A DNA stretch of 64,000 bases from Halomonas heilongjiangensis (GCF_002879645.1 NZ_PNRE01000065.1:1-64000), one strand, 5' to 3'; positions 16,935 to 26,978 are shown, counted from the stretch's first letter. Numbers and translations are program-made. Notes: generated by a model from the letters alone, not told the origin.

Positions 16935-17171
16935 TCAAGCCTCGAGACGGGCGATGGTTGTACCCTTGGTCACCACTTCGTCCTCGGCCTTGGCGATGCT
17001 CAGCTTCCCCGAAACCGGCGCCTCGATCTCGTACTGGGCCTTTTCCACCATTACCTCGGCGACCAGGTCGCCCTGGGCGACCTCGGCGCCATCGTCCACC
17101 AGCCAGGCGGTGATCACGGCCTCGCTGTCGCCCTCCCAGAGGTCCTCGGGTACGGTGATCTCGGTCGTCAT
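16935..17171 (-). CDS. Free-standing lipoyl-domain protein
   Basis: The protein has 78 residues, a single biotinyl/lipoyl domain. The lipoyl lysine is in EVMVEKAQYEIEAPVSG, and the mirrored second half reads KLSIAKAEDEVVTKGTTIAR. It lies between E1 beta (12 nt) and the E2 core (11 nt). It probably serves as the swinging arm that carries the acyl group from E1 to E2, a role similar to a carrier protein (inference). GcvH is longer and lacks this context. Confidence 0.85.
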   Translation of the reverse strand: MTTEITVPEDLWEGDSEAVITAWLVDDGAEVAQGDLVAEVMVEKAQYEIEAPVSGKLSIAKAEDEVVTKGTTIARLEA

Positions 17172-17183
17172 ATGGGTCTCTCC

Positions 17184-18205
<1,022 letters not shown>

Positions 18206-18209
<4 letters not shown>

Positions 18210-19294
18210 GGCGTGACTCCTTCGCCCAGCGGCTCGCCGGGCCGTACGATGATCTTGATATGCGACTTGTCGTTGAGCAGGACCTCGAACCCCTCCTCGA
18301 CCACGTCGTCCAGCGCGATACGCGCGGTGATCAGGTCCTCGGCCCGGAAGTAGCCCTGCTGCATCAGGGCCATCACGGCGGGGTAGATATGCCGGTAGGC
18401 GATGATGCCCTTCAGGGTGCGTTCCTTGATCACCAGGTCGTTGGGCTGGAAGGCGGCCTCGGTCTCCCAGATGCTGACGATCACGGTCTCGCCGCCGGCA
18501 TGGGTGGCGTTGATGGCCTGGTCCAGCACGGCGGGTAGGCCGGTCACCTCGAAGGCGAAGTCGGCACCGCCCTGGGTCAAGGCATGGACCTGGGCCACCG
18601 CGTCCTGCTCCCGGGGGTCCACGGCCCGGGCACCCAGCTCGGTCGCCTTGCGCCGACGCGAGTCCGACGGCTCCACGGCCACGATCCTGGCGGCACCGGC
18701 GGCCTTGAGCGCCTCGATGATCATCAGGCCGATGGGGCCCGCCCCGAAGACGACGGCGCTGTCGCCGGCCTTCAGGGCGCTCTGCCGCACGGCGTGCAGG
18801 CCCACGGCGGCCGGTTCGATCAGGGCACCCTGCTCATAGGAGAGGTCATCGGGCAGGGGGTGGACCATGTGCTCGCCCACCACGGTGTACTCCGAGAAGC
18901 CGCCGCCGCCGCCCGAGAGCCCGTGGAACCCCAGCAGGGGCGTCAGGTTGTAGCGCTCCATCAGGTAGTGGCCATCCTGGTTGGGCGAGAGGATGGGCTC
19001 GATGGCCACGCGGTCCCCGGGCTTGACCCGGGTGACGCGCTCCCCCACCTCCACGACTTCGCCGGCGAACTCGTGGCCCATGATGATGGGAGCCCGCTGC
19101 TGGCTGAGCGGATGCGGCGCATCGACCGGGATGAAGATGGGGCCGGCACTGTATTCGTGAAGGTCACTGCCGCAAATACCGCAGGCGGCGACCTTCACCT
19201 TGACCTGGTGAGGATCCCGAAGGGTCGGGACCTCGACCGTTTCCACGCGAAGGTCCCTGGCGCGATACCAGACCGCCGCTTGCATGGTGCTCAT
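18206..19294 (-). CDS. Zinc-dependent 2,3-butanediol dehydrogenase-like alcohol dehydrogenase
   Basis: The protein has 362 residues of the MDR family. Catalytic zinc ligands are in ACGICGSDLHEY and GHEFAGEVVEVGERV; the region ALIEPAAVGLHAVRQ supplies the glutamate typical of (R,R)-butanediol dehydrogenase. NAD-binding motif is AVVFGAGPIGLMIIEALKAA. The four structural-zinc cysteines are absent, as in BdhA. It would oxidise 2,3-butanediol to acetoin with NAD+, feeding the E1-E2 complex encoded around it. Sits between acoA and acoB, an unusual insertion. Confidence 0.85.
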
Positions 19295-19329
19295 GGCATT
19301 GTCTCCAGTTTGTTGGTGTCGATCGGCGA

Positions 19330-20310
19330 TCAGACGAAGACGGTTTCCAGCGCCGCCTCGGGCGGCAGGAACTCGCTCTGCTGGGCGAAGCGGATGGCCG
19401 CCTCGACCCGCTCGTGGGCCTCGGCGACCAAGTCGGCGTCGCCGGCCTCGTCGAGCACCCCCGCGTCGAGCAGCGCCCGGCGATAGCGCGGGATCGGATC
19501 CGTGAGCCCCTCCTTCTCGCCCTTGGGCCGGTAGTCCTCGCCGTCGCCCATGAAGTGGCCGGCGAGCCGCACGGTCTCGATCTCGATCAGGCTCGGTCCC
19601 GCCCCCTCCCGGGCCCGCGCGATGGCAGTGCCGGCGGCGGCGAACACGCCCTCCACGTCGTTGTCGGCCACGTGGTGGCCGGGCATGCCGTAGGCGCTGG
19701 CGCGCCGGTCGTTGCGCGGCACCGCGGTGGAGGCCTGCTTGGCCACCGAGATGCCCCAGGCGTTGTCCTCGATCACGAAGACCACCGGCAGTTGCCACAC
19801 CGCCGCCAGGTTCAGCGCCTCGTGGAAGGCCCCCTGGTTGGCGGCCCCTTCGCCCATAAAGGCCACGGCGACTCCAGGTGTTCCTTGCAACTTCCTCGAC
19901 AGTGCCGCGCCCACCGCCGGGCCCAGGCCCTCGCCGATGATCCCCGAGCAGGAGAAGTTCACGGCCGCGTCGAAGAGGTGCATATGGCCGCCGCGACCGC
20001 CGGCTAGCCCGGTGGCCTTGCCGAAGATCTCGGCCACCATGGCGTCGAGGTCGACCCCCTTGGCCACGGCGATATGGTGGGGCCGGTGGGTAGCGGTGAC
20101 GATGTCCTCCGGGGTCAGGTGGGCACAGACCCCCACCGCACAGGGCTCCTGGCCGTTGGAGAGGTGCATCTCGCCGGGGATCGGCCCCTTGGCCATGTTG
20201 AACACCGGGGTCTTGCCCTCCATGTAGAGCGCCTCGATGCGCTCCTCGAGGTAGCGGCTGAGTACCATGTTGCGGTACATCCAGCGCCGCTGGTCGACTG
20301 TCGGTTGCAT
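19330..20310 (-). CDS. acoA: Acetoin dehydrogenase-type E1 alpha subunit
   Basis: The protein has 326 residues. The TPP motif is FMGEGAANQGAFHEALNLAA through VVFVIEDNAWGIS (GEG in place of GDG). Upstream HRPHHIAVAKGVDLDAMVAE and GGRGGHMHLFDA are typical E1 alpha signatures. It starts 14 nt after the GMC oxidoreductase stop. The family also covers pyruvate and branched-chain E1 alpha; the neighbours and lack of the mitochondrial-type phosphorylation loop point to acetoin. Confidence 0.85.
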   Translation of the reverse strand: MQPTVDQRRWMYRNMVLSRYLEERIEALYMEGKTPVFNMAKGPIPGEMHLSNGQEPCAVGVCAHLTPEDIVTATHRPHHIAVAKGVDLDAMVAEIFGKATGLAGGRGGHMHLFDAAVNFSCSGIIGEGLGPAVGAALSRKLQGTPGVAVAFMGEGAANQGAFHEALNLAAVWQLPVVFVIEDNAWGISVAKQASTAVPRNDRRASAYGMPGHHVADNDVEGVFAAAGTAIARAREGAGPSLIEIETVRLAGHFMGDGEDYRPKGEKEGLTDPIPRYRRALLDAGVLDEAGDADLVAEAHERVEAAIRFAQQSEFLPPEAALETVFV

Positions 20311-20324
20311 AGGGGTTCCTCCTC

Positions 20325-21905
20325 TCAGAGCTCGCCGCGCGACATGCGCTCAGCGATGTGGTCGGCCTGGCGCAGGGCCAGGGCGACGATGGTCAGGGTC
20401 GGGTTCTCGGCGCCGCTGGAGGTGAACTGGCTGCCGTCGGAGACGAACAGGTTGTCGATGTCGTGGGTCTGGCCCCACTGGTTCACCACGCCATCGGCGG
20501 GCCGGGCGCTCATGCGGTTGGTGCCGACGTTGTGGCTGGTGGGAAAGTCCGGCACGTCGAAGACGCGCACCGCGCCCACCGCCTCGTAGCACCTGGCGGC
20601 CTGCTGCTGGCCGTGGCGGCGCAGGCGCTCGTCGTTGGGGTGGTCGCCCTTGTAGACGATCGGCACCGGCAGGCCGTACCGGTCCTTGCGGGAGTCGTGC
20701 AGGGTGATGCCGTTGCGCTCGACCGGCAGGTCCTCGCCGCAGATCCACACCCCGGAGAGGTGGTCGTACTTCTCGAGGATGGCGGCATAGTCGCGCCCCC
20801 AGCCGCCGTTGGCCGGGTCCATGAACTTGGCGAAGAAGGGAATGCCCAGCGACATCACCTCCAGGGTGTAGCCGCCGACGAAGCCCCGCGAACGATCGAG
20901 GCGCGCCTCGTCGGAGATGATCCCGGCGAAGGTGGTGCCGCGGTGCATGTTCACCGGTTTCGGCATCTCGGCGAACACGCAGGCGGTGGCGTGGGTCATG
21001 TAGTTGCGCCCCACCTGGCCGGAGGAGTTGGCGAGCCCCTCGGGGAACAGCGACGAATGGGAGTTGAGCAGCAGCCGCGGCGACTCGATGGAGTTGCCCG
21101 CCACGCAGACCGCGCGGGCCCGCTGGCGCTGCAGGTTGCCGTCGCCGTCGGCATAGACCACCGCCGTGGCCCGCCCATCGCTGTCGTGCTCGATCGTGAG
21201 CGCCATGGCATGGGGTCGCACCTCGCAGTGCCCGGTGGCCTCGGCGCGGGGAATGTCGGTGTACATCGTCGACCACTTGGCGCCGAACCGGCATCCCTGC
21301 ATGCAGAAGCCGGCGTGCAGGCAGGGGGGCCGCTCGTCATAGGGCCGGGTGTTGATGGCCATGGGACCGGCGCGCAGCTTTTCGTAGCCGACCCGCCTGG
21401 CGCCCTCGGCCAGCACCTTGAAGTTGTTGTTCCAGTCGTGCAGCGGCATGCCGGTGGACTCGCCGGTCACCCCCATGTGGCGCTCGGCCTTCACGTAGTA
21501 GGGCTCGAGTTCCTCATAGGAGATCGGCCAGTCCAGCAGGTTGGCCCCGGCGATGTCGCCGACTTCGCTGTGCAGGCGGAACTCGTGGGGCTGGAACCGC
21601 AGCGCCACGCCGGCCCAGTGGATGGTGCTGCCGCCCACCCCCTTGACGATCCAGGCCGGCAGGTTGGGAAAGGTCTCGGTGAGCTGGCGGGGGCCGGCGG
21701 TGATGCGTTCGTCGAGCCAGGAGAGCTTCTCGAACATGGCCCACTCGTCGTTCTCGATGTCCTCCAGGGCGTGGCGCTTGCCGGCCTCCAGCACCACGCT
21801 CTTGATGCCCTTGCGGGCCAGGGCGTGGGCCAGGGTGCCGCCGCCGGCCCCGGAGCCGATGATCACCACCACCCCGTCATCGTCATGGGCGAATCGGGTA
21901 CTCAT
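20325..21905 (-). CDS. GMC-family FAD oxidoreductase (gluconate dehydrogenase large-subunit type)
   Basis: The protein has 526 residues. FAD motif GVVVIIGSGAGGGTLAHALA is near residue 11, the GMC signature VKGVGGSTIHWAGVALRF near 88, and a C-terminal GTNRMSARPADGVVNQWGQ followed by SDGSQFTSSGAENPTLTIVA. No signal peptide is present. The neighbouring small subunit has a Tat signal, so the folded pair is probably co-exported. It would oxidise an alcohol or polyol and pass electrons to the respiratory chain. The cytochrome c subunit found in gluconate dehydrogenases is not in this operon. Confidence 0.85.
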   Translation of the reverse strand: MSTRFAHDDDGVVVIIGSGAGGGTLAHALARKGIKSVVLEAGKRHALEDIENDEWAMFEKLSWLDERITAGPRQLTETFPNLPAWIVKGVGGSTIHWAGVALRFQPHEFRLHSEVGDIAGANLLDWPISYEELEPYYVKAERHMGVTGESTGMPLHDWNNNFKVLAEGARRVGYEKLRAGPMAINTRPYDERPPCLHAGFCMQGCRFGAKWSTMYTDIPRAEATGHCEVRPHAMALTIEHDSDGRATAVVYADGDGNLQRQRARAVCVAGNSIESPRLLLNSHSSLFPEGLANSSGQVGRNYMTHATACVFAEMPKPVNMHRGTTFAGIISDEARLDRSRGFVGGYTLEVMSLGIPFFAKFMDPANGGWGRDYAAILEKYDHLSGVWICGEDLPVERNGITLHDSRKDRYGLPVPIVYKGDHPNDERLRRHGQQQAARCYEAVGAVRVFDVPDFPTSHNVGTNRMSARPADGVVNQWGQTHDIDNLFVSDGSQFTSSGAENPTLTIVALALRQADHIAERMSRGEL

Positions 21906-21972
21906 GGCGTGTCTCCTCTCGTTCACTCGTTGTCGGTTGTTATTGGTCGCGGGTGCGGTACTCGGGGGCCCA

Positions 21973-22482
21973 TCACAGCCAGTCGATCACCAGGTCGTCG
22001 AAGCCACGGTTGAGATAGCCGCCCTGCTCCCAGGAGGAGCCCTGGTAACCGAAGTGCGGCTCCCACAGCTCCGAGTCGTTGTAGAGGCCCACCACCAGGG
22101 TGTTGCGTACGGCCTGGAAGAAGTCGCCATCCTGGATCTCGCGCAGCAGCGCCTCGCGCTCGGCACCGCTGTCGATCCCGGCGTAGGCGTGGCCATGGGC
22201 GGCCCGGGCACGGCGGTCCAGGTCGTCGAGGCCGGCGGCGATCATGTCGCGTTGCTCTTCGAGCAGCGGGGTGAGCGGCTCCAGGTAGTAGCGGTCCTCG
22301 ATCGCCTCGTGGGGATAGATGTCGCGCCCCAGGCGCAACAGGCGATTGGCCAGCTCGGGCTCGGCCAGGGCCCAGCGCGGCCACAGGCCGGTGGCGCCCA
22401 GCGCCAGGCTGCCGGCGGTCAAGGCGCCGGTGAGGGTGAGGAAGCGGCGACGGCTGAGCATCGCCCGGGAAGCGTCGGTCAT
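21973..22482 (-). CDS. Tat-exported gluconate 2-dehydrogenase subunit 3-like protein
   Basis: The protein has 169 residues. A twin-arginine signal, SRRRFLTLTGALTAGSLALG, is at residues 10-29, followed by a helical domain of the gluconate 2-dehydrogenase subunit 3 family (RLLRLGRDIYPHEAIEDRYY, LREIQDGDFFQAVRN, LYNDSELWEPHFGYQG). It is the first gene of the minus-strand operon. It probably carries the GMC subunit across the membrane and stabilises it. The leader contains a sigma-54-like promoter about 70 nt upstream. Confidence 0.82.
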   Translation of the reverse strand: MTDASRAMLSRRRFLTLTGALTAGSLALGATGLWPRWALAEPELANRLLRLGRDIYPHEAIEDRYYLEPLTPLLEEQRDMIAAGLDDLDRRARAAHGHAYAGIDSGAEREALLREIQDGDFFQAVRNTLVVGLYNDSELWEPHFGYQGSSWEQGGYLNRGFDDLVIDWL

Positions 22483-22551
22483 GGCGTGACTCCTCGATCT
22501 CTTCTTGTTCGAGGGCCGCAGGTCGGAAGACGGCGGCCACGCCCTTCCCAT

Positions 22552-22568
22552 GGCGGAATTCATGCCAG
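22552..22568 (-). promoter_or_regulatory. Putative sigma-54 promoter of the acetoin-type operon
   Basis: On the minus strand CTGGCATGAATTCCGCC has the invariant GG and GC 10 nt apart and a good -24 half (TGGCATG). The -12 half (CCGCC) is poor. The predicted start near 22540 leaves about 58 nt to the first gene. The divergent AcoR-type activator supports it. Confidence 0.5.
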
Positions 22569-22656
22569 GTTGGCCGAAGCTTTCGGTAACCGGTTATTTG
22601 CAGAGGAAAAATAACTTCTCACCGGGCACCGGGCGGCGTCCGGCCAGGCCACAGGC

Positions 22657-22706
22657 GTGACACTCGGCGTGACAGCAGGCTTTACACCGCTCGTTACACC
22701 TGTAAC
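22657..22706. promoter_or_regulatory. Putative AcoR upstream activating sites
   Basis: GTTACACCTGTAAC at 22693-22706 is a perfect 14-bp palindrome. GTGACA occurs as a direct repeat at 22657-22662 and 22669-22674. They lie 90-140 nt upstream of the sigma-54-like promoter at 22552-22568 and about 95-140 nt upstream of acoR, so they could serve both directions. The core ACACCTGT recurs at 13836-13843. Confidence 0.55.
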
Positions 22707-22798
22707 CGGGGGCGACGAAGGTCGTATCTCGGGGCGGGGCCGGGCCCCTTACCTTGAACACATGACAACGACAAGACCGCGACCGGCAGAGGCACGCC

Positions 22799-24796
22799 AT
22801 GACCGCCACCCTGAGCCAACGCCAGCACATCGACACCATTCTCCAGTCCCTGGCCAGCCCCAGTGCCGAGGGCGAGGCGGCGATGATCGAGCGCTCCTGG
22901 CGGCGCTGCATCGACCGCTACGGCCTCGACCCGGCGCGCCCGACGCCGCCGCGCTACGTGCCCGGGGCCACCCTGCGCGAGCACCAGGACCAGGCCGATG
23001 CGCTGCTCCAGGTGGCCCGGGCCGGGGTCGAGCAGCTCTACCGTCAGGTCGCCTCGCTGGGCTATGTGGTGCTGCTCACCGATGCCCGCGGCATCGCCGT
23101 GCAGTTTCTCGGCGCCAAGCGCGACCAGCGCGAGCATCAGCGCACCGGCCTCTACCTGGGCGCCGACTGGAGCGAATCCCGTGCCGGCACCTGCGCGGTG
23201 GGCACCTGCATCCACGAGCGCAGCGCCCTGACCTGCCACCACAGCGACCACTTCAGCGCCCACCATATCCAACTGACCTGTACCGCGGCGCCGGTCTTCG
23301 ACCCCCACGGCCAGCTGCTGGCGGTGCTCGACATCTCCGCCTACCACTCGCCGGAGTCCAAGCACTCCCAGACCTTCGCCCTGCAGCTGGTCAAGTACAC
23401 CGCCAAGATGATCGAGGACGCCTACTTCCTGCAGCGCTACGCCGACCATCCCATCGTCTGCCTGGACCGCTCGCGGGAGTTCGTGCAGATCAACCGCCGC
23501 TACCTGCTGGCCATGGAACCGGACGGCAGCCTGGTGGCGGCCAACACCGCCGGGCGCAAGCTGCTGCGCCACCACGAGCTGCCGCTGCCGGAGGCCGGCG
23601 AGGCACGCCCCTTCCGGGCCTGGAACATCCAGGACCTGCTCGACGCCGGGGTCGACGAGGTGCTGGCCATTCCCCAACACAGCGACGACCGGGTGCGCGC
23701 CTTCCGCACCCACCGCCATCGCGAACTCCACTTCGCGACCCTGATCGAGCCGCCCCGGCGAGCCAGCGCGGTGCCCGGCCCCGGCGCGCGGCGCGACTCG
23801 AGCCTGGCGCCACTGGAGGCGCTGGCCGACGACGACCCGGCGATGCGCGACACCCTCACCCGGGCCGCGCGACTGCGCAACGAGCCGATCAACATCCTGG
23901 TGATCGGCGAGACCGGTACCGGCAAGGAGCGTATGGCCCGCGCCCTGCACGAGTCGAGCCGACGCCGCGACAAGCCCTTCGTGGCCATCAACTGCGCGGC
24001 GATGCCCGAATCGCTGATCGAGAGCGAACTGTTCGGCCATGAGCCGGGGAGTTTCACCGGTGCCCGCAGCAAGGGCATGAAGGGGTTGATCGCCCAGGCC
24101 GACGGCGGCACCCTCTTCCTCGACGAGATCGGCGACATGCCGCTGCAGCTGCAGACCCGGCTGCTGCGGGTACTCGCCGAGCAGGAGGTGCTGCCGATCG
24201 GCGCCAGCCGCCCCATCAAGGTCGACCTGCGGGTGGTGGCCGCCACCCACCGCGACCTGCGCGGGCTGATCGCTGAGGGGCGTTTTCGCGAGGACCTGTT
24301 CTACCGCCTCAACGGCGCCAGCCTGCGCCTGCCGCCGCTGCGCGAGCGGGCCGACAAGGGCTACCTGATCCGCCGCATCTTCGACGAACTCAACCAGCAG
24401 CGTGACGCCCGGGTGCGCCTGCGCGGCGATGCCATGAGCGCCCTGCTCGCCTACCCCTGGCCGGGCAACATCCGCGAGCTGCACAACGCCCTGCACTACG
24501 CCCTGGCCACCTGCGAGGGCGACGAGATCGTGGTAAACGACCTGCCCGAGGAGTGCACCCACGGCCAGCTGGCCCACCCCGGTGCCAGCCCCGGCCTGGC
24601 GGCGCCGGGCATCACCGGCACGTCACCCGCGGCGACTCGCGGAGGCCCCGAGCAGGACCTGCTCCATCGCTCGCTGTGTCGCCACCAGTGGAACATCAGT
24701 GCCGTGGCCCGCGAACTCGGGCTGTCGCGGCCCACCATCTACCGGCGCATGAAGCGCATGGGCATCGTGCCGCCCAACCAGCAGCCACCGCAATGA
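22799..24796 (+). CDS. acoR: Sigma-54-dependent transcriptional activator, AcoR type
   Basis: The protein has 665 residues. The N-terminal third is a GAF-type sensor (ESRAGTCAVGTCIHERSALT and HHIQLTCTAAPVFDPHGQLL). The AAA+ domain has Walker A VIGETGTGKERMARAL, the sigma-54 contact loop as GSFTGA in place of GAFTGA, Walker B GGTLFLDEIGDMPL, and the arginine-finger region ATHRDLRGLIAEGRFREDLF. A Fis-type helix-turn-helix ends it (SAVARELGLSRPTIYRRMKR). It is divergent from the acetoin-type operon and most likely activates it when acetoin or butanediol is present (family knowledge plus context). Confidence 0.88.
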   Translation: MTATLSQRQHIDTILQSLASPSAEGEAAMIERSWRRCIDRYGLDPARPTPPRYVPGATLREHQDQADALLQVARAGVEQLYRQVASLGYVVLLTDARGIAVQFLGAKRDQREHQRTGLYLGADWSESRAGTCAVGTCIHERSALTCHHSDHFSAHHIQLTCTAAPVFDPHGQLLAVLDISAYHSPESKHSQTFALQLVKYTAKMIEDAYFLQRYADHPIVCLDRSREFVQINRRYLLAMEPDGSLVAANTAGRKLLRHHELPLPEAGEARPFRAWNIQDLLDAGVDEVLAIPQHSDDRVRAFRTHRHRELHFATLIEPPRRASAVPGPGARRDSSLAPLEALADDDPAMRDTLTRAARLRNEPINILVIGETGTGKERMARALHESSRRRDKPFVAINCAAMPESLIESELFGHEPGSFTGARSKGMKGLIAQADGGTLFLDEIGDMPLQLQTRLLRVLAEQEVLPIGASRPIKVDLRVVAATHRDLRGLIAEGRFREDLFYRLNGASLRLPPLRERADKGYLIRRIFDELNQQRDARVRLRGDAMSALLAYPWPGNIRELHNALHYALATCEGDEIVVNDLPEECTHGQLAHPGASPGLAAPGITGTSPAATRGGPEQDLLHRSLCRHQWNISAVARELGLSRPTIYRRMKRMGIVPPNQQPPQ

Positions 24797-24825
24797 GACC
24801 GCCCGGGGGAGCACCCCGGGCGGTC
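24797..24825. terminator. Strong hairpin between acoR and the hemoglobin gene
   Basis: GACCGCCCGGGG at 24797-24808 pairs perfectly with CCCCGGGCGGTC at 24814-24825 around a 5-nt loop, starting at the base after the acoR stop. The two flanking genes converge, so it probably works in both directions even though no T-run is present. Confidence 0.7.
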
Positions 24826-24850
24826 GAGAGGCCGGGCCGGCCTGGACGCC

Positions 24851-25228
24851 TCAGACGTGCATGATCTCCCCCTTCAGCGAGTAGGCGATGCCGAGCACCT
24901 CCTGACGCGTCTGGGCGTCGATGCCATGGCGGTCGAGGACGCCCAGGATATCGTCGATGGCGGCCATGTACTCCGCCTCGCTGATATTCATGCCGCGATG
25001 CGCCTCCGGCATGCTGCGTCCCCGGTACTCCACGGGGCCGCCGCTCCCGGCGGCGAGGAAGTCTCGCAGGTGCCCCTTGACCACCTCCAGGTGATCGGGG
25101 TCCTCGCGATAGGGCAGGAAGCGGGCCCGGATCCGCGGGTTCTGCATATGGGACTCGACGATGTCGTCGACCAGCGAGGCGATGCCCCGCTCTCCGCCCA
25201 GGCGTTCGTAGAGGTTGGTACTTGTCAT
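24851..25228 (-). CDS. Group I truncated hemoglobin
   Basis: The protein has 125 residues, the normal length for the family. It starts MTSTNLYERLGGERGIASLV, the classic truncated-globin opening. The proximal histidine is in PEAHRGMNISEAEYMAAIDD. It binds heme and O2 or NO and is often linked to nitrosative stress or oxygen handling. A site resembling the operator of the neighbouring TetR gene lies about 75 nt upstream (25301-25314), so that repressor may control it. Confidence 0.88.
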   Translation of the reverse strand: MTSTNLYERLGGERGIASLVDDIVESHMQNPRIRARFLPYREDPDHLEVVKGHLRDFLAAGSGGPVEYRGRSMPEAHRGMNISEAEYMAAIDDILGVLDRHGIDAQTRQEVLGIAYSLKGEIMHV

Positions 25229-25300
25229 GTGACACCTCCCGGGTCGGCCGGATAGCCGACCCTCACCACTGGTGGTGGACGACCTCGGGCCGTCCGGAAC

Positions 25301-25314
25301 AGACCAGTCGGTAC
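25301..25314. promoter_or_regulatory. Probable TetR operator upstream of the hemoglobin gene
   Basis: AGACC-AGTC-GGTAC has the 5-4-5 layout of the site at 25927-25940, with the second half-site GGTAC instead of GGTCT. It lies between the TetR gene's 3' end and the hemoglobin start. Confidence 0.5.
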
Positions 25315-25337
25315 AGTCTCGATCACACAAAAAGGCC

Positions 25338-25913
25338 TCACTTAGTGGCGGCCGAGAAGTAGAAGTCGAGCATGGCCCCGAGTGGACCTGGGTCGCGGCG
25401 CAACCGGCTACGCAAGGCGGCGCCCTCCCAGCAGTCCACCAGCAGGTCCGCCATCTGGCGAGGATCGCTGTCCGGCGGCAGGTCACCCTGCTGCCGTGCC
25501 TCCTCCAGGCAGTCGGCGACCCGCACGGCGATGCCGGCGAAGCAGGTCTCGATCTTGCGCCGGAACGTCTCGCTGATCCCCGACAGCTCCTGGCCGACCC
25601 CGCCGAGCAGGCAGCCCAGGTAGCCTTCCTGGCGGTACTTCTCCTGCGACAGCTCGAAGAACCGGCGCACCCGCTCCAGGGGCGGCAGACTGGCGTTGCC
25701 CAGGCTCAGATCCAGCCCGTGGTGGACCTCCTCCATGTAGCGGTCGATGACCTGCAGGGCGAAGTCCTCCTTGCTGCGGAAGTGATGATAGAAGGACCCC
25801 TTGGGCGTCCCCGTCGCCTCCAGCAGCGCCTGGATTCCCAGGTGGTTGTAGCCGTTCTCCAGCAACATGGCGAGTCCCGCCTCGAGCAAGCGCTCCTTCG
25901 TCACATGCGTCAT
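25338..25913 (-). CDS. TetR/AcrR-family transcriptional repressor
   Basis: The protein has 191 residues. The helix-turn-helix is at residues 20-50 (LGIQALLEATGTPKGSFYHH then FRSKEDFALQVID). The C-terminal ligand domain resembles the AcuR/NemR group with cysteines at GYLGCLLGG and ETCFAG, which could sense electrophiles (inference). An AGACC-N4-GGTCT palindrome lies 14 nt upstream of its start and a related site precedes the hemoglobin gene. It likely represses itself and that gene. Confidence 0.85.
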   Translation of the reverse strand: MTHVTKERLLEAGLAMLLENGYNHLGIQALLEATGTPKGSFYHHFRSKEDFALQVIDRYMEEVHHGLDLSLGNASLPPLERVRRFFELSQEKYRQEGYLGCLLGGVGQELSGISETFRRKIETCFAGIAVRVADCLEEARQQGDLPPDSDPRQMADLLVDCWEGAALRSRLRRDPGPLGAMLDFYFSAATK

Positions 25914-25926
25914 ACGTCATCCCTTC

Positions 25927-25940
25927 AGACCGACCGGTCT
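25927..25940. promoter_or_regulatory. TetR-type operator upstream of the TetR gene
   Basis: AGACC-GACC-GGTCT is a perfect 5-4-5 palindrome. It matches the AGACC/GGTCT half-sites known for the NemR/AcuR type of TetR repressors and lies 14 nt from the repressor start codon, suggesting autorepression. Confidence 0.65.
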
Positions 25941-25985
25941 AATCTTCAGTATCGCCCACAGGCGCGGGGCGTCAAGTCGCCCACC

Positions 25986-26873
25986 TCAGGCGTTATAGAC
26001 CACCTTCCCCTGCTCGCCGAGGTCATAGCCGCCGAGCGCCTCGGCCCGCTCGGCGAAGCGCGGCTCCCGGGCGAAGGCCAGCAGGCGCTGCACCGGCGAC
26101 TCGAAATAGTCGCGCCGGCGCAGCAGCAGATCGAAGGGCTCCCAATGCAGTGGCAGGAAGTCGATACCCTGGCGGCGCGCCGCCGCCTCGACCCCGAGCC
26201 CCACGTCCGCCTCCCCCTCGCGGATCGTCAGGGCCAGGTCGTCCTCGCTCAGCGCCAGATGGGGGGCGAAGGTCAACGCCTGGAGGTTCACGCCCTCCCG
26301 GGTCACCAGGTGGCGCAGCAGCCGCTCCGCCCCGGCATCCGGCTGACGGCGCGCCACCACCAACCCCGGCCGCTCGAGATCGGCCAGGCCGGTGAGCCCG
26401 CGGGGGTTGCCCGGCGCGAGCAGCAGCCCCTGGCAGCGCCGTACCCAACGCACCCCCACCAGGTCACGCATGCCGCCCAGGCCGAGACGCGGCGGGGCAT
26501 TGTAGTCACCGCTCTCCGGGTCGATCAGGTGCACCGCGGCGAGCATCGCCTCGCCCTGTGCCAGGCGGCGCACCCCATCGCCGCTGCCGTGACAGAGCAG
26601 CGCCAGGTCGCAGCCGCTCTCGCGCACCGCCCACTCCAGCAACGGATCCTGGCTACCGGCCAGCACCGGCGGCGCCGGTCGTCGACTGGCCTGGTCCCCC
26701 TCCAGATGGTGCATCAGCCACAGGTCGAGGCTATGGCGCGGGAAGAGCAGCTTGCCGGTGACCCGGGTGCAGGGGATCACCCCCTGGGCGACCAGATCGT
26801 AGATCTTGCGCTCCTTGAGCCGTAGGTAGTCGGCCGCCTCGGCTGTCGTGAGGTAGGTGTAAGGCGTCGCCAT
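25986..26873 (-). CDS. One-component regulator: excisionase-type HTH fused to a periplasmic-binding-like domain
   Basis: The protein has 295 residues. Residues 5-55 are a MerR/Xis-like DNA-binding domain (YLTTAEAADYLRLKERKIYD). Residues about 90-280 resemble the PBP-like domain found in molybdate/tungstate regulators (CDLALLCHGSGDGVRRL, PGLVVARRQPDAGAERLLRH, GEADVGLGVEAAARR). It is divergent from the tupBCA-type ABC transporter 105 nt away and probably controls it in response to the bound oxyanion (inference). Confidence 0.8.
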   Translation of the reverse strand: MATPYTYLTTAEAADYLRLKERKIYDLVAQGVIPCTRVTGKLLFPRHSLDLWLMHHLEGDQASRRPAPPVLAGSQDPLLEWAVRESGCDLALLCHGSGDGVRRLAQGEAMLAAVHLIDPESGDYNAPPRLGLGGMRDLVGVRWVRRCQGLLLAPGNPRGLTGLADLERPGLVVARRQPDAGAERLLRHLVTREGVNLQALTFAPHLALSEDDLALTIREGEADVGLGVEAAARRQGIDFLPLHWEPFDLLLRRRDYFESPVQRLLAFAREPRFAERAEALGGYDLGEQGKVVYNA

Positions 26874-26897
26874 CGGATCGTCTCTCGTCGTTTCACT

Positions 26898-26931
26898 GCA
26901 TGATCCTGCATGAATTTCAGCATAGGATGCA
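26898..26931. promoter_or_regulatory. Repeat-rich operator candidate upstream of tupB
   Basis: TGCATGA occurs twice (26898-26904, 26908-26914) and an imperfect inverted repeat runs from ATCCT at 26903-26907 to AGGAT at 26924-26928. It lies in the 105-nt gap between the divergent regulator and tupB. A binding site for that regulator is plausible but unproved. Confidence 0.4.
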
Positions 26932-26978
26932 TCGGCGTCTAGTCATGCGGATGATGCAAGGAAGTCACGGGGAGTGCC

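Noticed and set aside
20358-22013. 551-codon plus-strand frame
   Set aside because: Shadow of the GMC oxidoreductase gene.
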